DNA of 64,000 bases from Demetria terragena DSM 11295. GTDB taxonomy: Bacteria; Actinomycetota; Actinomycetes; Actinomycetales; Dermatophilaceae. The DNA lies in contig NZ_AQXW01000003.1 in NCBI RefSeq assembly GCF_000376825.1, positions 124,001 to 188,000 on the forward strand, written 5' to 3'. Positions 46,998-56,152 of the stretch are shown here, piece by piece (position 1 is the first letter of the stretch; each line of letters opens with the position of its first letter). A program made the translations under genes and the position numbers. The notes under the pieces were generated by a model that worked only from the letters and a program-made list of their open reading frames with translations, was not told where the DNA came from and ran no database searches.

Positions 46998-49900
46998 TCA
47001 AGGGGTGTAGCGGTCCGGTGCCACGGTCGGATCGACGGCTGGCGGCTGCGCCACCTGAATCTCGGTGCCCTTGCCGCGATGGACCAGGATGCCTCGGCCG
47101 GGCACGACCCGACCGGTATGGGGAACGTGAGCGGCCAAAAGGTCGCCGTCCCCACGTGCGGGCTGAAGGATCAGGCCACTTTGTCGGCGCCTCAGGTCGG
47201 CGGCAACTCCCTGATAACTACCGATGAGGTCGCTGGTTGCGCCGGCAACAAGAAGAGCGCCCGCTCCCTGGGCGCAGCGGTCGAGGAAGGACTCGGCAAG
47301 GCGGTCGTAGGGCGGCGCGAGAAGTTCGACGTCGTCGATCACGAGTGTCGCAAATCCTGCGGACAGTAGGTCCCAGACGTGGTCAGCGTCGTCTTCAACC
47401 CTCAGGTAAGTGACGCCTGGCGAGGATTCATGGCGGTCGCGCGCACAGGCGAGCCAATAGAGAGGGCCGCGATCGTGCAGTTGGGCGGCCAAGGTCTGCA
47501 GTGCGGTGGTCCGACCGCTTCCGGGCGGCCCGGCAATCAGCGCGACGCAGCCGTGGACTGGATCTGGGTGCCACCATCGCGGCTGCGCCGCCTCGCCACC
47601 CACGCCGAGGACGAGCGCGTCGGGACTTGGCGCGGATGTGGCGTCGAGGTCTTCCCACCTGATGCGCTCGGGTAGGCCGACAAACTTCTTGGGAGGGCAC
47701 GAGCGGGGCGGTGGCGTGTCGCGCGCAATGGCACGAATCGCTTCTGACTGGGCCGCGCCTTCTGCGCTAGCGCCGGGCAGCGCCACCTGGAGTTCGTCGC
47801 CGTTGGGCAACACGAGGGCTCGACCGGGCGGCATGAACGATGGAACTTGGGCCGGCCGCAATCCCGCCATGACGAGATCCATTTCGTCGGCCATACGAAG
47901 GCAGATGCGGTGCTGAACCAGGCTCGCCACCCGACCCGACAACACGGCGCGCCCACCGGTGAGCAGCACGCTGAGCCCGACTGCCGGACCATCACGCAAC
48001 AGGTGGGCCACGCTGTCCACCACGGCGCCGTCGGCGAGTTCGTACTCGGCCTGGAACCCATCCCAGCCGTCGATGATCAGGACGAGGTAGGAAAGAGCGG
48101 ACCCGGCCGCAGCGCCACGGCGCTGCTCGGAAAGGTCGGCATAGTCGCCGGCGGCCAGAACCTGCTGTCGGCGGACGCATTCGTGGGCGAGCCAGTCCAG
48201 CACCTTCTTGACCAGGGTGGTGTCGGTGCTTGGAATGATGGCTCCAGCGTGGGGGAGTTCTTGGAGGGCGCCCAGCGTGCCTGCGGTATCGATCGCATAG
48301 ACGTGAATGTCCTCAGGTGTCCACCGCTCGGCGAGCCCGGCCACGATCGTCCGGACCGCGGTCGTACGTCCACTGCGCGGTCCTCCCACGACTGCCAGAT
48401 GCCCGCTGCCGAGGTTCCATGCCACGGTCACCTGTTGTTGCTCCGCTGGTAGATCGATCAGGCCCAGCGGCGCCGCGGGTTGGTCATCTGCCGAGGTTCC
48501 TCCCTCGAGAGTGCGCCACGTGGAATGTCCTACGGTCCGGGCGAGCATTGCGGGCAGCGGCGGTAACCATGGAGAGGGCATCTGCGGCAGCTCGGCGAGT
48601 TCTGCCGCCCCGCGAAGGGTGGTGACCACGAAACTCAAGTCGCTAGGGCCGCCGGAGGTCTCGATGGTTGGGGGACCCGTCACCCGTCCCGTGCACGGGT
48701 CAACGGGCAGAACCCGAACGGCTTCAACGCCGGCTGCGCTGCCGCCGACCCGCGCAGCTTGCACCGCGATGGGTGGTGTCGCGCCCGTGCGCAGCAGCGC
48801 CCGCCCAGGGGTGTGCGCACTCAAGGCTGCCGCAGCTGGCGATTCGATGATGTCCTCGGAGTCGGAGGTGTCTCGTACGCGCAGCGCGATGCGCAGATTG
48901 ACGTTGGCCCGGATATCCCCAGAGATCACCCCGGCGGGCCGCTGGGTGGCGAGGATGATGTGGATTCCGAGGCTGCGCCCGACGGCCGCGAGTCGTACGA
49001 CACCGTCGATGAAGTCCGGGAGTTCCTCTGCAAGGACACGGAACTCATCGATGACGAGGACGAGTCGAGGGATCGGCGGAGCGTCCGATGTGTGAGCTTG
49101 ATAGTCCTCGAGGTCCTTGGCTCCGACCGCGGCGAGGAGCTTCTCGCGGCGTCGAACCTCGGCGTCAAGCGAAGAGAGCGCGCGTTGGGTCAGGAAGGGG
49201 TCCAGATCGGTGACGAGGCCGACGGTGTGCGGCAGGTCGACGCAATCCTTGAATGCGGCGCCACCCTTGTAGTCCACGAGCAGGAAGGTCAGTTCATCAG
49301 GTCGGTTCCCCAAAGCAAGGGAGGCGATGAGCGTCTGCAGGAGCTCTGATTTTCCAGAGCCCGTCGTGCCACCCACCAGGGCATGCGGGCCGTCGCGGAC
49401 CAGGTCGACCGTGACGGGTCCCTCGGCGCCGAGACCGACCAGGATCTCGTGGCTGCGCGGACGGCGGTGCCATTGGTGGCGCACCTTTTCACTGGTGAGG
49501 TCGTCATCAAGCACGTCGAGAAGGCGCACCTGTGCTGGCGGTTCGCCGCCGTGGGCTCCCGGCGTGGTGTCGACGGTTGCAGAGAGAGCCGATCCGATCG
49601 AGTCCCGCCATGTGGGTGCGGGCAGGTCAGGTACGAACGGTTGGACGATGTCGCCAACCAACAGTCGACCCGATAGTGGGTCGTCGAGTACCGCCATGGC
49701 AGTGCAGTCGGCCGGCAACCCGTCGGCGTGCGGCGCCGCGGCGAGAACCACGACGCCATGGTGCGCCCCGTTCTGCACCAAGGCGTGCAGAAGCGGGCGC
49801 TGCGTCAGGCCGGTGCCGTCGAGCACCACGACCGTGTGCACGCTGGGCTTGGACGCACCGATCAGGGGGGTGTCCAACGGCCGTGACCAGGCGTCCAAGG

Positions 49901-51260
49901 CACTGCTGATCTCCTCGAGATCGTGGTCGGGATGAAACACCAGCGGAGAGCCGGTGGTGTCCGGTCGCAGATGGGGTAGCCAGACCGCCCACCCCCAGCG
50001 GCCCGGTTCGGCGCTGCGCGAACTGATCACCAGCAGCCGCAGCGCGGTTGGGGAATGAGTCGCGACGAGTTGTCCGACGAGAGAGTCGAGCACGCGGTCC
50101 AGAAGTTCAGGAGTGCCCGTCAGCCCCGTCACGGGATGCTCGTTCAGGTCGACGGTGATCGGCATGCGTTCCAGAGGGAAATGCTCGCGCGCGCCGTCGC
50201 TATCCCGAACGCTCGTGTGTGCGGACACCGTTCCGGTGCCGAGCCGGCAGAGCAGATGGTCTTGGTCTCCTGGCCGCCGGGCCCAACAGCGACCAATGCG
50301 AACGCTCGTGGCGATCTCGGCCAAGTCTGGAGCCAGGCGCCGTCGGTCGGTGGTTTCGCGCAGGAGTCGCTCGGCGAGCTCGCGCTCGATTTCTTCGGTC
50401 CGGGCCTGGAACTCCTCCAGTTGCGCACGCCGAGCCCGCCGCCCGCCGATGCGGTCGTGGAGGTATTGGCCCATCATCATGAGCGGGCTGAAAGCGGCAA
50501 AGGCGAGGAACATCGGACTACGGAGCAGGATGGCAAGGACCAGGGCGATCGGGACCGGCAGGAGCAGGACTAGCCACGGAATGCTGAACTCGAAGGCCTG
50601 AGGAGCGGTGGGGCGAGTGAGTTCACCGGAGATCAGCTCGGGGACCTGACGGGGTGGGCGGCTGAGTGCCCGGCGTCCGGCTCGCAGCGGCAGCGGCGGG
50701 GCCGTGCGGACGGGGGTGAGTCGGCTGACTGTGTGGCCGGTGCGCAATCGCTGGCCTACGCGAAGTTCGCGCGGCACGGTGGCGTCGAGCCGCCCGTCGT
50801 CGATCCAGGTGCCGTTGGTCGAGTCCAGATCCCGGACTGTTGCTAGGCCGTGGGTGATGTCGATAGCGGCATGTTCACGCGACAGCGAGGGGTCGCATAA
50901 CGGGAGGTCGCACACGGGGACACGCCCGAGCACGGCGCGACCGACAAGGGGCCGGACCTGTCCACTGTCCGGTCCCTCAGCGATGGTGAGTTCGAGAAGG
51001 GGGCGGCGGGGCGGTTGATGCGGCCGGTCAGTGAGTTGAGCGGCGTGCAGCAGTGGAGGTTCACCGATCAGAGAGTCGTCTGAAACGGGCGTTTCGTATG
51101 CGTACCAGAGCGATTCGCGTAGGTCGCCTGGCAGGAGTGTTCGGACCTCGGCCCATGGGGTGGATGACGCGACGCTCACGACGAACGTGCTGGAGCTTGC
51201 GGCCTCGGCGCGGACGAAGGTCAAGGCCACGGTGATGGGCTCGCCAACTGAAGTGCTCAC
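46998..51260 (-). CDS. FHA-domain EssC/EccC-like FtsK/SpoIIIE triple ATPase
   Basis: 1420 residues, GTG start. An FHA phosphothreonine-binding domain (about 105-180: GRVPVCD, SREHAAI, STNGTWI), two TM helices (about 225-265), and three FtsK-type ATPase domains. Walker A motifs are GGTTGSGKSE (about 630-638), GGPRSGRTT (about 958-967) and AGPPGSGRTT (about 1243-1252); Walker B includes LVIDEF. This is the type VII secretion motor layout (EccC of mycobacteria, EssC of Firmicutes). No WXG100, EccB, EccD or mycosin gene is visible. Domain 1 keeps the Lys, while domains 2 and 3 have Arg in its place. Confidence 0.9.
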   Translation of the reverse strand: MSTSVGEPITVALTFVRAEAASSSTFVVSVASSTPWAEVRTLLPGDLRESLWYAYETPVSDDSLIGEPPLLHAAQLTDRPHQPPRRPLLELTIAEGPDSGQVRPLVGRAVLGRVPVCDLPLCDPSLSREHAAIDITHGLATVRDLDSTNGTWIDDGRLDATVPRELRVGQRLRTGHTVSRLTPVRTAPPLPLRAGRRALSRPPRQVPELISGELTRPTAPQAFEFSIPWLVLLLPVPIALVLAILLRSPMFLAFAAFSPLMMMGQYLHDRIGGRRARRAQLEEFQARTEEIERELAERLLRETTDRRRLAPDLAEIATSVRIGRCWARRPGDQDHLLCRLGTGTVSAHTSVRDSDGAREHFPLERMPITVDLNEHPVTGLTGTPELLDRVLDSLVGQLVATHSPTALRLLVISSRSAEPGRWGWAVWLPHLRPDTTGSPLVFHPDHDLEEISSALDAWSRPLDTPLIGASKPSVHTVVVLDGTGLTQRPLLHALVQNGAHHGVVVLAAAPHADGLPADCTAMAVLDDPLSGRLLVGDIVQPFVPDLPAPTWRDSIGSALSATVDTTPGAHGGEPPAQVRLLDVLDDDLTSEKVRHQWHRRPRSHEILVGLGAEGPVTVDLVRDGPHALVGGTTGSGKSELLQTLIASLALGNRPDELTFLLVDYKGGAAFKDCVDLPHTVGLVTDLDPFLTQRALSSLDAEVRRREKLLAAVGAKDLEDYQAHTSDAPPIPRLVLVIDEFRVLAEELPDFIDGVVRLAAVGRSLGIHIILATQRPAGVISGDIRANVNLRIALRVRDTSDSEDIIESPAAAALSAHTPGRALLRTGATPPIAVQAARVGGSAAGVEAVRVLPVDPCTGRVTGPPTIETSGGPSDLSFVVTTLRGAAELAELPQMPSPWLPPLPAMLARTVGHSTWRTLEGGTSADDQPAAPLGLIDLPAEQQQVTVAWNLGSGHLAVVGGPRSGRTTAVRTIVAGLAERWTPEDIHVYAIDTAGTLGALQELPHAGAIIPSTDTTLVKKVLDWLAHECVRRQQVLAAGDYADLSEQRRGAAAGSALSYLVLIIDGWDGFQAEYELADGAVVDSVAHLLRDGPAVGLSVLLTGGRAVLSGRVASLVQHRICLRMADEMDLVMAGLRPAQVPSFMPPGRALVLPNGDELQVALPGASAEGAAQSEAIRAIARDTPPPRSCPPKKFVGLPERIRWEDLDATSAPSPDALVLGVGGEAAQPRWWHPDPVHGCVALIAGPPGSGRTTALQTLAAQLHDRGPLYWLACARDRHESSPGVTYLRVEDDADHVWDLLSAGFATLVIDDVELLAPPYDRLAESFLDRCAQGAGALLVAGATSDLIGSYQGVAADLRRRQSGLILQPARGDGDLLAAHVPHTGRVVPGRGILVHRGKGTEIQVAQPPAVDPTVAPDRYTP

Positions 51261-51314
51261 GAAAGTGAGTATGTGCAGATTTCTCGGCTATCCATCCGGT
51301 GCTCAGGGCGCTCC

Positions 51315-51361
51315 TGTGGACAACTCTGTTGAGGCGGCGGGAACTTTTTTTCTGTGGATAA
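51315..51361. promoter_or_regulatory. Two DnaA-box-like sites in the EssC-like/Tad divergent promoter
   Basis: TGTGGACAA (51315-51323, reverse of the actinobacterial box TTGTCCACA) and a perfect TGTGGATAA (51353-51361) lie in the 209-base gap between the EssC-like and cpaF genes. A T-tract and the hexamer TTATAT at about 51376 follow, likely part of the cpaF promoter. DnaA could regulate one or both operons. Prediction only. Confidence 0.45.
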
Positions 51362-51469
51362 CCTCCGCGGAGCCCTTATATCGGGTTTATTTGGCCTCGG
51401 AGTAGTACGGCGGGGCCGGGCATCGGTCCATCACAAAAGAAGTAGACGAGTCGCGGGAAAAGGAATGCC

Positions 51470-52696
51470 ATGGAGGGGATTCAGCTCATTGAGGGCGAGG
51501 TCCGTGAACTCATTCGCCGTCAGCGGCTGGATCCTGCCCTCGACCGGGAGGCTGTTCGCACGCTGATCGACGACGTCGTCCGCGACTACGAGGAGCGAAG
51601 CCTGCACGGTGGTCTGACACCGTTGGCTGACCGATCCGTGGCGAAGTCGTCCGTGCTGGATGCCGTGGCAGGGCTTGGTCCGTTGCAGCAGTATCTGGAC
51701 GATCCGAGCGTAGAAGAAATTTGGATTAATGAGCCGGCCAGAGTCTTCATTGCCCGGTCAGGAGTCCCCGAACTTACCCCGACAATCCTGACCCACGACC
51801 AGGTGAAGAACCTTGTCGAACGCATGCTCAAGCCGTCCGGTCGCCGGGTCGATCTGAGTTCGCCGTTCGTTGACGCCTCGCTCCCGGATGGGAGTCGGCT
51901 ACATGTTGCGATTCCTGATGTGACGCGGTCGCACTGGCTGGTCAATATCCGCAAGTTTGTGGTCCGTGCGCACACTCTGGATGACCTTGTCCGGATGGGG
52001 AGCATGTCCGCGCAGGCAGCGCGCTTCCTTGGCGCGGCCACTGCGTCAGGTCTCAATGTGTTGGTTTCGGGTGGAACCCAGGCCGGTAAGACCACCATGC
52101 TCAACTGCTTGGCCTCATCGATCCCGTCTAACGAGCGCGTCGTGAGTTGCGAAGAGGTTTTCGAGCTCAAGTTGCCGCTGCGGGACTGGGCCGCGCTGCA
52201 GTGTCGCCAGCCAAGCCTTGAGGGAACGGGCGAGATTCCGCTGCGCCGCTTGGTCAAGGAAGCGCTGCGCATGCGTCCATCACGGGTGATCGTAGGGGAG
52301 GTGCGGCAAGCCGAAAGCCTTGACCTGCTCATCGCACTTAACTCGGGGCTACCTGGGATGTGCACGATCCACGCCAACAGTGCCCGCGAGGCGATCGTGA
52401 AGATCTGCACGCTGCCACTGTTGGCCGGGTCCAATGTCAGCAGCTCGTTCGTCGTGCCGACGGTAGCCAGTGCAATCGACATCGTGGTGCACCTAGGGCT
52501 TGAGCGGGACGGCAGCCGTCGAGTGCGAGAGATCGCAGCCGTTCCCGGGCGGGCCGAAGGGGACGTCGTCGAGCTTGCTGACATCTTCGTGTCGCGGGGC
52601 GGGCGCCTCGTGCGTGGAACGGGCTTCCCACCGCACGTCGAGCACTTTGAGCGCGCCGGCTACGACGTGCACGAAATGTTGGGGGAGAGCGGATGA
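51470..52696 (+). CDS. cpaF: Tad/Flp pilus secretion ATPase CpaF
   Basis: 408 residues from ATG 51470 (AAAAGGAA upstream). A helical N-terminal domain, then a type II/IV secretion ATPase domain with Walker A SGGTQAGKTTML near residue 203 and Walker B VIVGEVRQAESLD near 278. It powers pilin extrusion in the Tad system. First gene of a run of overlapping genes with tadB, tadC, pilin and TadE-like genes. Start regions contain two DnaA-box-like sites. Confidence 0.92.
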   Translation: MEGIQLIEGEVRELIRRQRLDPALDREAVRTLIDDVVRDYEERSLHGGLTPLADRSVAKSSVLDAVAGLGPLQQYLDDPSVEEIWINEPARVFIARSGVPELTPTILTHDQVKNLVERMLKPSGRRVDLSSPFVDASLPDGSRLHVAIPDVTRSHWLVNIRKFVVRAHTLDDLVRMGSMSAQAARFLGAATASGLNVLVSGGTQAGKTTMLNCLASSIPSNERVVSCEEVFELKLPLRDWAALQCRQPSLEGTGEIPLRRLVKEALRMRPSRVIVGEVRQAESLDLLIALNSGLPGMCTIHANSAREAIVKICTLPLLAGSNVSSSFVVPTVASAIDIVVHLGLERDGSRRVREIAAVPGRAEGDVVELADIFVSRGGRLVRGTGFPPHVEHFERAGYDVHEMLGESG

Positions 52697-53559
52697 ATGG
52701 CACGCTCCTCGGACTGACCTTTGGGCTGGGTCTGTTCTGTATTTGGTGGTCCTTCTGGCCGAGAACAGAGCGGCGAGTCGACCCGCATAAGGAAACCGCC
52801 GTCGACCGCCTGCGCGATGACCTGGCCCAGGCCGGGTGGGCGCAAGTCACGGTGACTCGGGTGATTGTCAGCTGCATCCTGATGGGGATTCTCGGGTCCT
52901 TGGTGGCGTACATCCTGACGGCCGTTCCTGCGTTGGCATTACTGGGCGCTGGTGCCGCGGCGTACCTTCCGGTTGCGGTGGTCCGGGCTCGTGCTCGCCG
53001 TCGCCGCAAACAGCTTCGCGATGTGTGGCCCGACGTGGTGGACCACATTGCGTCGGCCGTACGCGCGGGCATGGCGCTTCCGGAATCCTTGGCCCAGCTC
53101 TCGGTGCGCGGGCCTGAAGAATTGCGCCCCGTGTTCGCCGACTTCGCCCAGGACTACCGCACGACCGGGCACTTTCATGAGTGCCTGGATGCGTTGAAGG
53201 TACGCCTGAGCGATCCGGTGGCTGACCGGTTGATCGAGTCTCTGCGCATTGCCCGAGAGGTCGGCGGCACCGATCTTGGCATGCTGCTGCGTACGCTGTC
53301 GACCTTCCTGCGGGAGGACGCGCGGACCCGTGCCGAGCTGGAAGCACGCCAGTCGTGGACGGTCAACGCCGCACGGTTGGCGCTCGCTGCACCGTGGATC
53401 GTGCTGCTGATGCTCGCCACCCGCGGTCAGTCCTTGGAGGCCTATCGGGCACCACTCGGCGTGGTCGTCCTGATCTTCGGCGGATTGGTGTCGCTGCTGG
53501 CATACCAGATCATGCGTCGCATTGGTCGGCTCCCTGAAGAAGTGCGGATCATGCGATGA
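52693..53559 (+). CDS. tadB: TadB-type inner-membrane platform protein
   Basis: 288 residues, ATGA overlap with cpaF. Two or three N-terminal hydrophobic segments, a type II secretion F (T2SSF) domain (about 120-245: WPDVVDHIASAVRAGMALPESL), and two C-terminal TM helices. TadB pairs with TadC in the pilus platform. Same strand and overlaps in the whole operon. Confidence 0.9.
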   Translation: MNGTLLGLTFGLGLFCIWWSFWPRTERRVDPHKETAVDRLRDDLAQAGWAQVTVTRVIVSCILMGILGSLVAYILTAVPALALLGAGAAAYLPVAVVRARARRRRKQLRDVWPDVVDHIASAVRAGMALPESLAQLSVRGPEELRPVFADFAQDYRTTGHFHECLDALKVRLSDPVADRLIESLRIAREVGGTDLGMLLRTLSTFLREDARTRAELEARQSWTVNAARLALAAPWIVLLMLATRGQSLEAYRAPLGVVVLIFGGLVSLLAYQIMRRIGRLPEEVRIMR

Positions 53560-54491
53560 GCAGCATGCAATGGTCGTGGCCCGGTGCCGCCGTTGGCGCG
53601 ATCATTGGTCTGGGCCTCATGCTGGTGCTTGCTGGTCTGCCGGTATGGCGACGCCCGGATTTGATTGCTCGCGTCGGTCCATATGTCAGCGATCGACCGC
53701 GCCCGTCCCGACTCCTCGTCGCGGCGTCGGGAGATGTCAGCGTGCATAAGGCGTTACGTCCTCTGCTGCACCGTCTCGGCGCGTTGGTGGGGCAGATCTT
53801 GGGCGGTTCGACGTCGGTACGGCGGCGCCTGGAGCGCGCTGGACAGCCCACCGATGTCGAGGGTTTCCGTGCGCAGCAGGCATTGTGGGGAGTGTTGGGT
53901 GGTCTCGCTGGCACGGTCTTTGCGACGACACGCGTGTGGAGTTCGGGAACCTCACTACCGGTGGCCGTCGTCCTGATCGCGCTGTCGGTCGGTGGGGGAG
54001 TCGTCGCACGCGACCAGAAACTCTCCCGTGATGCGTCCAAGCGGGAAGAGCGCATTCTCGCCGAGTTTCCTTCTGTGGCAGAGATGCTCGCGCTCGCCAT
54101 CACCGCCGGTGAGGGAGCAGCGGCGGCGCTCGACCGGGTGACGAGGTTGTCCCGAGGCGAGTTGTCCGGTGAACTCGGTCGCTGCCTCGCAGACGCCCGG
54201 GCCGGCGCGACACTGCCGCAGGCTCTGCAGGGCCTGGCGGACCGTACCGGCATCCCGAGTCTGGCGCGCTTCGTCGACGGCATCGTGGTCGCGGTCGAAC
54301 GTGGCACCCCACTCGCCGATGTCATGCGCGCGCAAGCTCAAGACGCGCGCGACGCCGGCAAACAACTGCTCCTTGAAGAGGGTGGTCGCCGGGAGATCGC
54401 CATGATGATCCCGGTGGTCTTTCTCGTGCTCCCTGTGACGATCCTCTTCGCCATATTCCCTGGTCTCAGCCTGCTCAACCTGAGCGTGTGA
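53556..54491 (+). CDS. tadC: TadC-type inner-membrane platform protein
   Basis: 311 residues, ATGA overlap with tadB. N-terminal TM segments at about 10-30 and 100-145, a T2SSF domain (about 165-290: FPSVAEMLALAITAGEGAAAALDRV), and a final hydrophobic helix with the ending ILFAIFPGLSLLNLSV. It forms the second half of the Tad platform. The pilin gene follows 21 bases later. Confidence 0.9.
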   Translation: MSSMQWSWPGAAVGAIIGLGLMLVLAGLPVWRRPDLIARVGPYVSDRPRPSRLLVAASGDVSVHKALRPLLHRLGALVGQILGGSTSVRRRLERAGQPTDVEGFRAQQALWGVLGGLAGTVFATTRVWSSGTSLPVAVVLIALSVGGGVVARDQKLSRDASKREERILAEFPSVAEMLALAITAGEGAAAALDRVTRLSRGELSGELGRCLADARAGATLPQALQGLADRTGIPSLARFVDGIVVAVERGTPLADVMRAQAQDARDAGKQLLLEEGGRREIAMMIPVVFLVLPVTILFAIFPGLSLLNLSV

Positions 54492-54512
54492 CCGCCCAAT
54501 GAAAGGAAGACC

Positions 54513-54731
54513 ATGACAACGAACCGACTGGTGGCAGACCGCATCGTCCGGATGATGGTGGAGGCCCGCTACCGATTGCAGGCGCAGCGGGATCGTGGGG
54601 ATGTCCCGGGCTGGGTCCTCATTACGTTGATGACCGCAGGCATCGTCACGCTTCTGTGGAGTGTGGCCGGGGACCTGCTGAAGAACCTCTTCACGAACGC
54701 GGTCAACGGTGTGAGCGGTCCGGGCAGTTGA
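54513..54731 (+). CDS. Small pilin-like membrane protein (Flp/DUF4244-like)
   Basis: 72 residues. A basic N-terminal part (about 1-32) precedes one hydrophobic helix (GWVLITLMTAGIVTLLWSVAG) and a short C-terminal tail. In Tad operons this position usually encodes the major Flp pilin. Instead of the G/E-rich cleavage motif of Flp prepilins, the sequence before the helix reads RGDVPGW. No prepilin peptidase gene lies in the window. GAAAGGAAGACC precedes the ATG. Confidence 0.75.
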   Translation: MTTNRLVADRIVRMMVEARYRLQAQRDRGDVPGWVLITLMTAGIVTLLWSVAGDLLKNLFTNAVNGVSGPGS

Positions 54732-55138
54732 ACGGGCGGCGTTCTGGTCAAGAACGCCGCGAGAGGCTCGACCGTGGGTCGGCTGTTGCTGAGTACGCCA
54801 TGGTGAGCGGCCTCGTGGTCGTGTTCTTCCTTGCGGCCTTCCAGCTCGGCTTCACCCTATATGTGCGCAACACGCTGATCGCGCATGCCGCTGAGGGTGC
54901 GCGATACGGCGCCCGTGCCGATGCCACGCCAGCCGACGGCGTGGACCGCGCTCGGACGATGATTCGAGCGAGTTTGCGCGACTCGTATGCCCAAGACGTC
55001 ACGGCACAACGGACCACGACCGACGGTGGGGCGGCGGTTGTGCAGGTCCGAGTCTCCGCGCCGTTGCCGGTGGTTGGTCCGTGGGGCCCGAGTGGTCAAC
55101 TCACCGTCTCTGGGCGCGCGTACGCCGAGGATCAGTGA
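54728..55138 (+). CDS. TadE-like pilus assembly protein
   Basis: About 136 residues if TTG 54728, which overlaps the preceding stop as TTGA, is the start; the frame is open to 54656. A TadE-like motif (GSAVAEYAMVSGLVVVFFLAAFQLG) starts near residue 16, followed by a small extracytoplasmic domain with Ala/Arg-rich and VQVRVSAPLPV segments. Such minor pseudopilins are inserted by the TadA-C machinery. The start is uncertain; family call fairly firm. Confidence 0.75.
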   Translation: MNGRRSGQERRERLDRGSAVAEYAMVSGLVVVFFLAAFQLGFTLYVRNTLIAHAAEGARYGARADATPADGVDRARTMIRASLRDSYAQDVTAQRTTTDGGAAVVQVRVSAPLPVVGPWGPSGQLTVSGRAYAEDQ

Positions 55139-55611
55139 GCCTGGTGATCGCGTTCTGGTGGCGAACGGCCGAGGCCCTGCGTCGGCGGCGTGGGGAGGAG
55201 GGAAGTGCCGTGGTCGAGTTTGTCTTTCTCGGGGTGCTCGTGACGCTGCCGATCTTCTACCTCGTGGTGCTGTTGGCCCGGCTGCACGCTGGGGCATACG
55301 CCGTTTCGCTGGCGACCCGGGAAGCTGGGAGGACCTTTGTAACCGCACCCACTGGCGCATCGGCGCCTGCGCGGGCGCAATCCGCCGCTCGAATCGCTTT
55401 TGAGGACCAGGGGTTTGGTGGAGAAGGAAGTGTCGCGGTGGCCTGCGCGGCGAGCCCGTGCCTCACGCGTGACGCCGAAATCCGGACCGAGGGAAGGTTG
55501 GCTGTCGAACTGCCTTTCATCCCAGACTTTCTCGCGGACGCGGTGCCAAGCAGTATCACTCTGACGTCGACTCACGTGGAGTCGGTCGACCGCTACGGGG
55601 ACGCGTCGTGA
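55135..55611 (+). CDS. TadE family minor pseudopilin
   Basis: 158 residues from GTG 55135, which overlaps the previous stop by GTGA. A TadE motif (GSAVVEFVFLGVLVTLPIFYLVVLLARL) precedes a periplasm-side domain with cysteines (CAASPCL) that may form a disulfide. It forms part of the Tad pilus base or tip. Overlaps both neighbours. Confidence 0.85.
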   Translation: MSLVIAFWWRTAEALRRRRGEEGSAVVEFVFLGVLVTLPIFYLVVLLARLHAGAYAVSLATREAGRTFVTAPTGASAPARAQSAARIAFEDQGFGGEGSVAVACAASPCLTRDAEIRTEGRLAVELPFIPDFLADAVPSSITLTSTHVESVDRYGDAS

Positions 55612-56069
55612 GGCGCCTCCTGAAGGCGCGCCGCGATGACGGGCGAATCTCCATCCTCATCGCGGGTTTCCTCGGCATCTTGGCGATGCTGATTCTGGGA
55701 GCCGTCGATGTGACAGCCGTGCAACTGGCCCGGATGCGGATCTTGGATGCCTCCGATTCCGCGGCGGCAGATGCGGCCGATGCGATCGATGAGGGTGGCG
55801 TCTATACCGGAGGTGTCGACGGTGAGCGCCTACGGCTGACAGATGGCTCAGTGCGCCAGGTCGCCGTTGACAATCTGGGCAAGCAGCGACTGCCGCAGAA
55901 CGTGACGTCGTGGGGGTTACAGTCGGGCACTGGAACCCGCGATGGACGCACCGCCCGAGTGGTGCTGAGTGGGACGGTGCAGCCACCCATTAGTGGTGGT
56001 GCGTTGGGCTTCTTCAAGGAGGTCACCGTCACCGTGGAATCCAACGCCCGCGCCGACGTGCAGCCTTAG
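55608..56069 (+). CDS. TadG-like/Rv3654c-type pilus protein
   Basis: 153 residues. An RDDGRISILIAGFLGILAMLI start (the TadE/G-like helix, about residues 10-33) is followed by a globular extracytoplasmic part (RMRILDASDSAAADAADAIDEG) that is typical of the von Willebrand-less TadG relatives in actinobacteria. GTG 55608 overlaps the previous stop. It is the last Tad gene before the lipoprotein gene. Confidence 0.8.
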   Translation: MRRLLKARRDDGRISILIAGFLGILAMLILGAVDVTAVQLARMRILDASDSAAADAADAIDEGGVYTGGVDGERLRLTDGSVRQVAVDNLGKQRLPQNVTSWGLQSGTGTRDGRTARVVLSGTVQPPISGGALGFFKEVTVTVESNARADVQP

Positions 56070-56152
56070 CGATGTGCCCATTCACTATTTATGACCAAGG
56101 AACGTGCCCGGGGCAAAGGCGACATCATCGAACTACCGAAGGGGAACTGATC

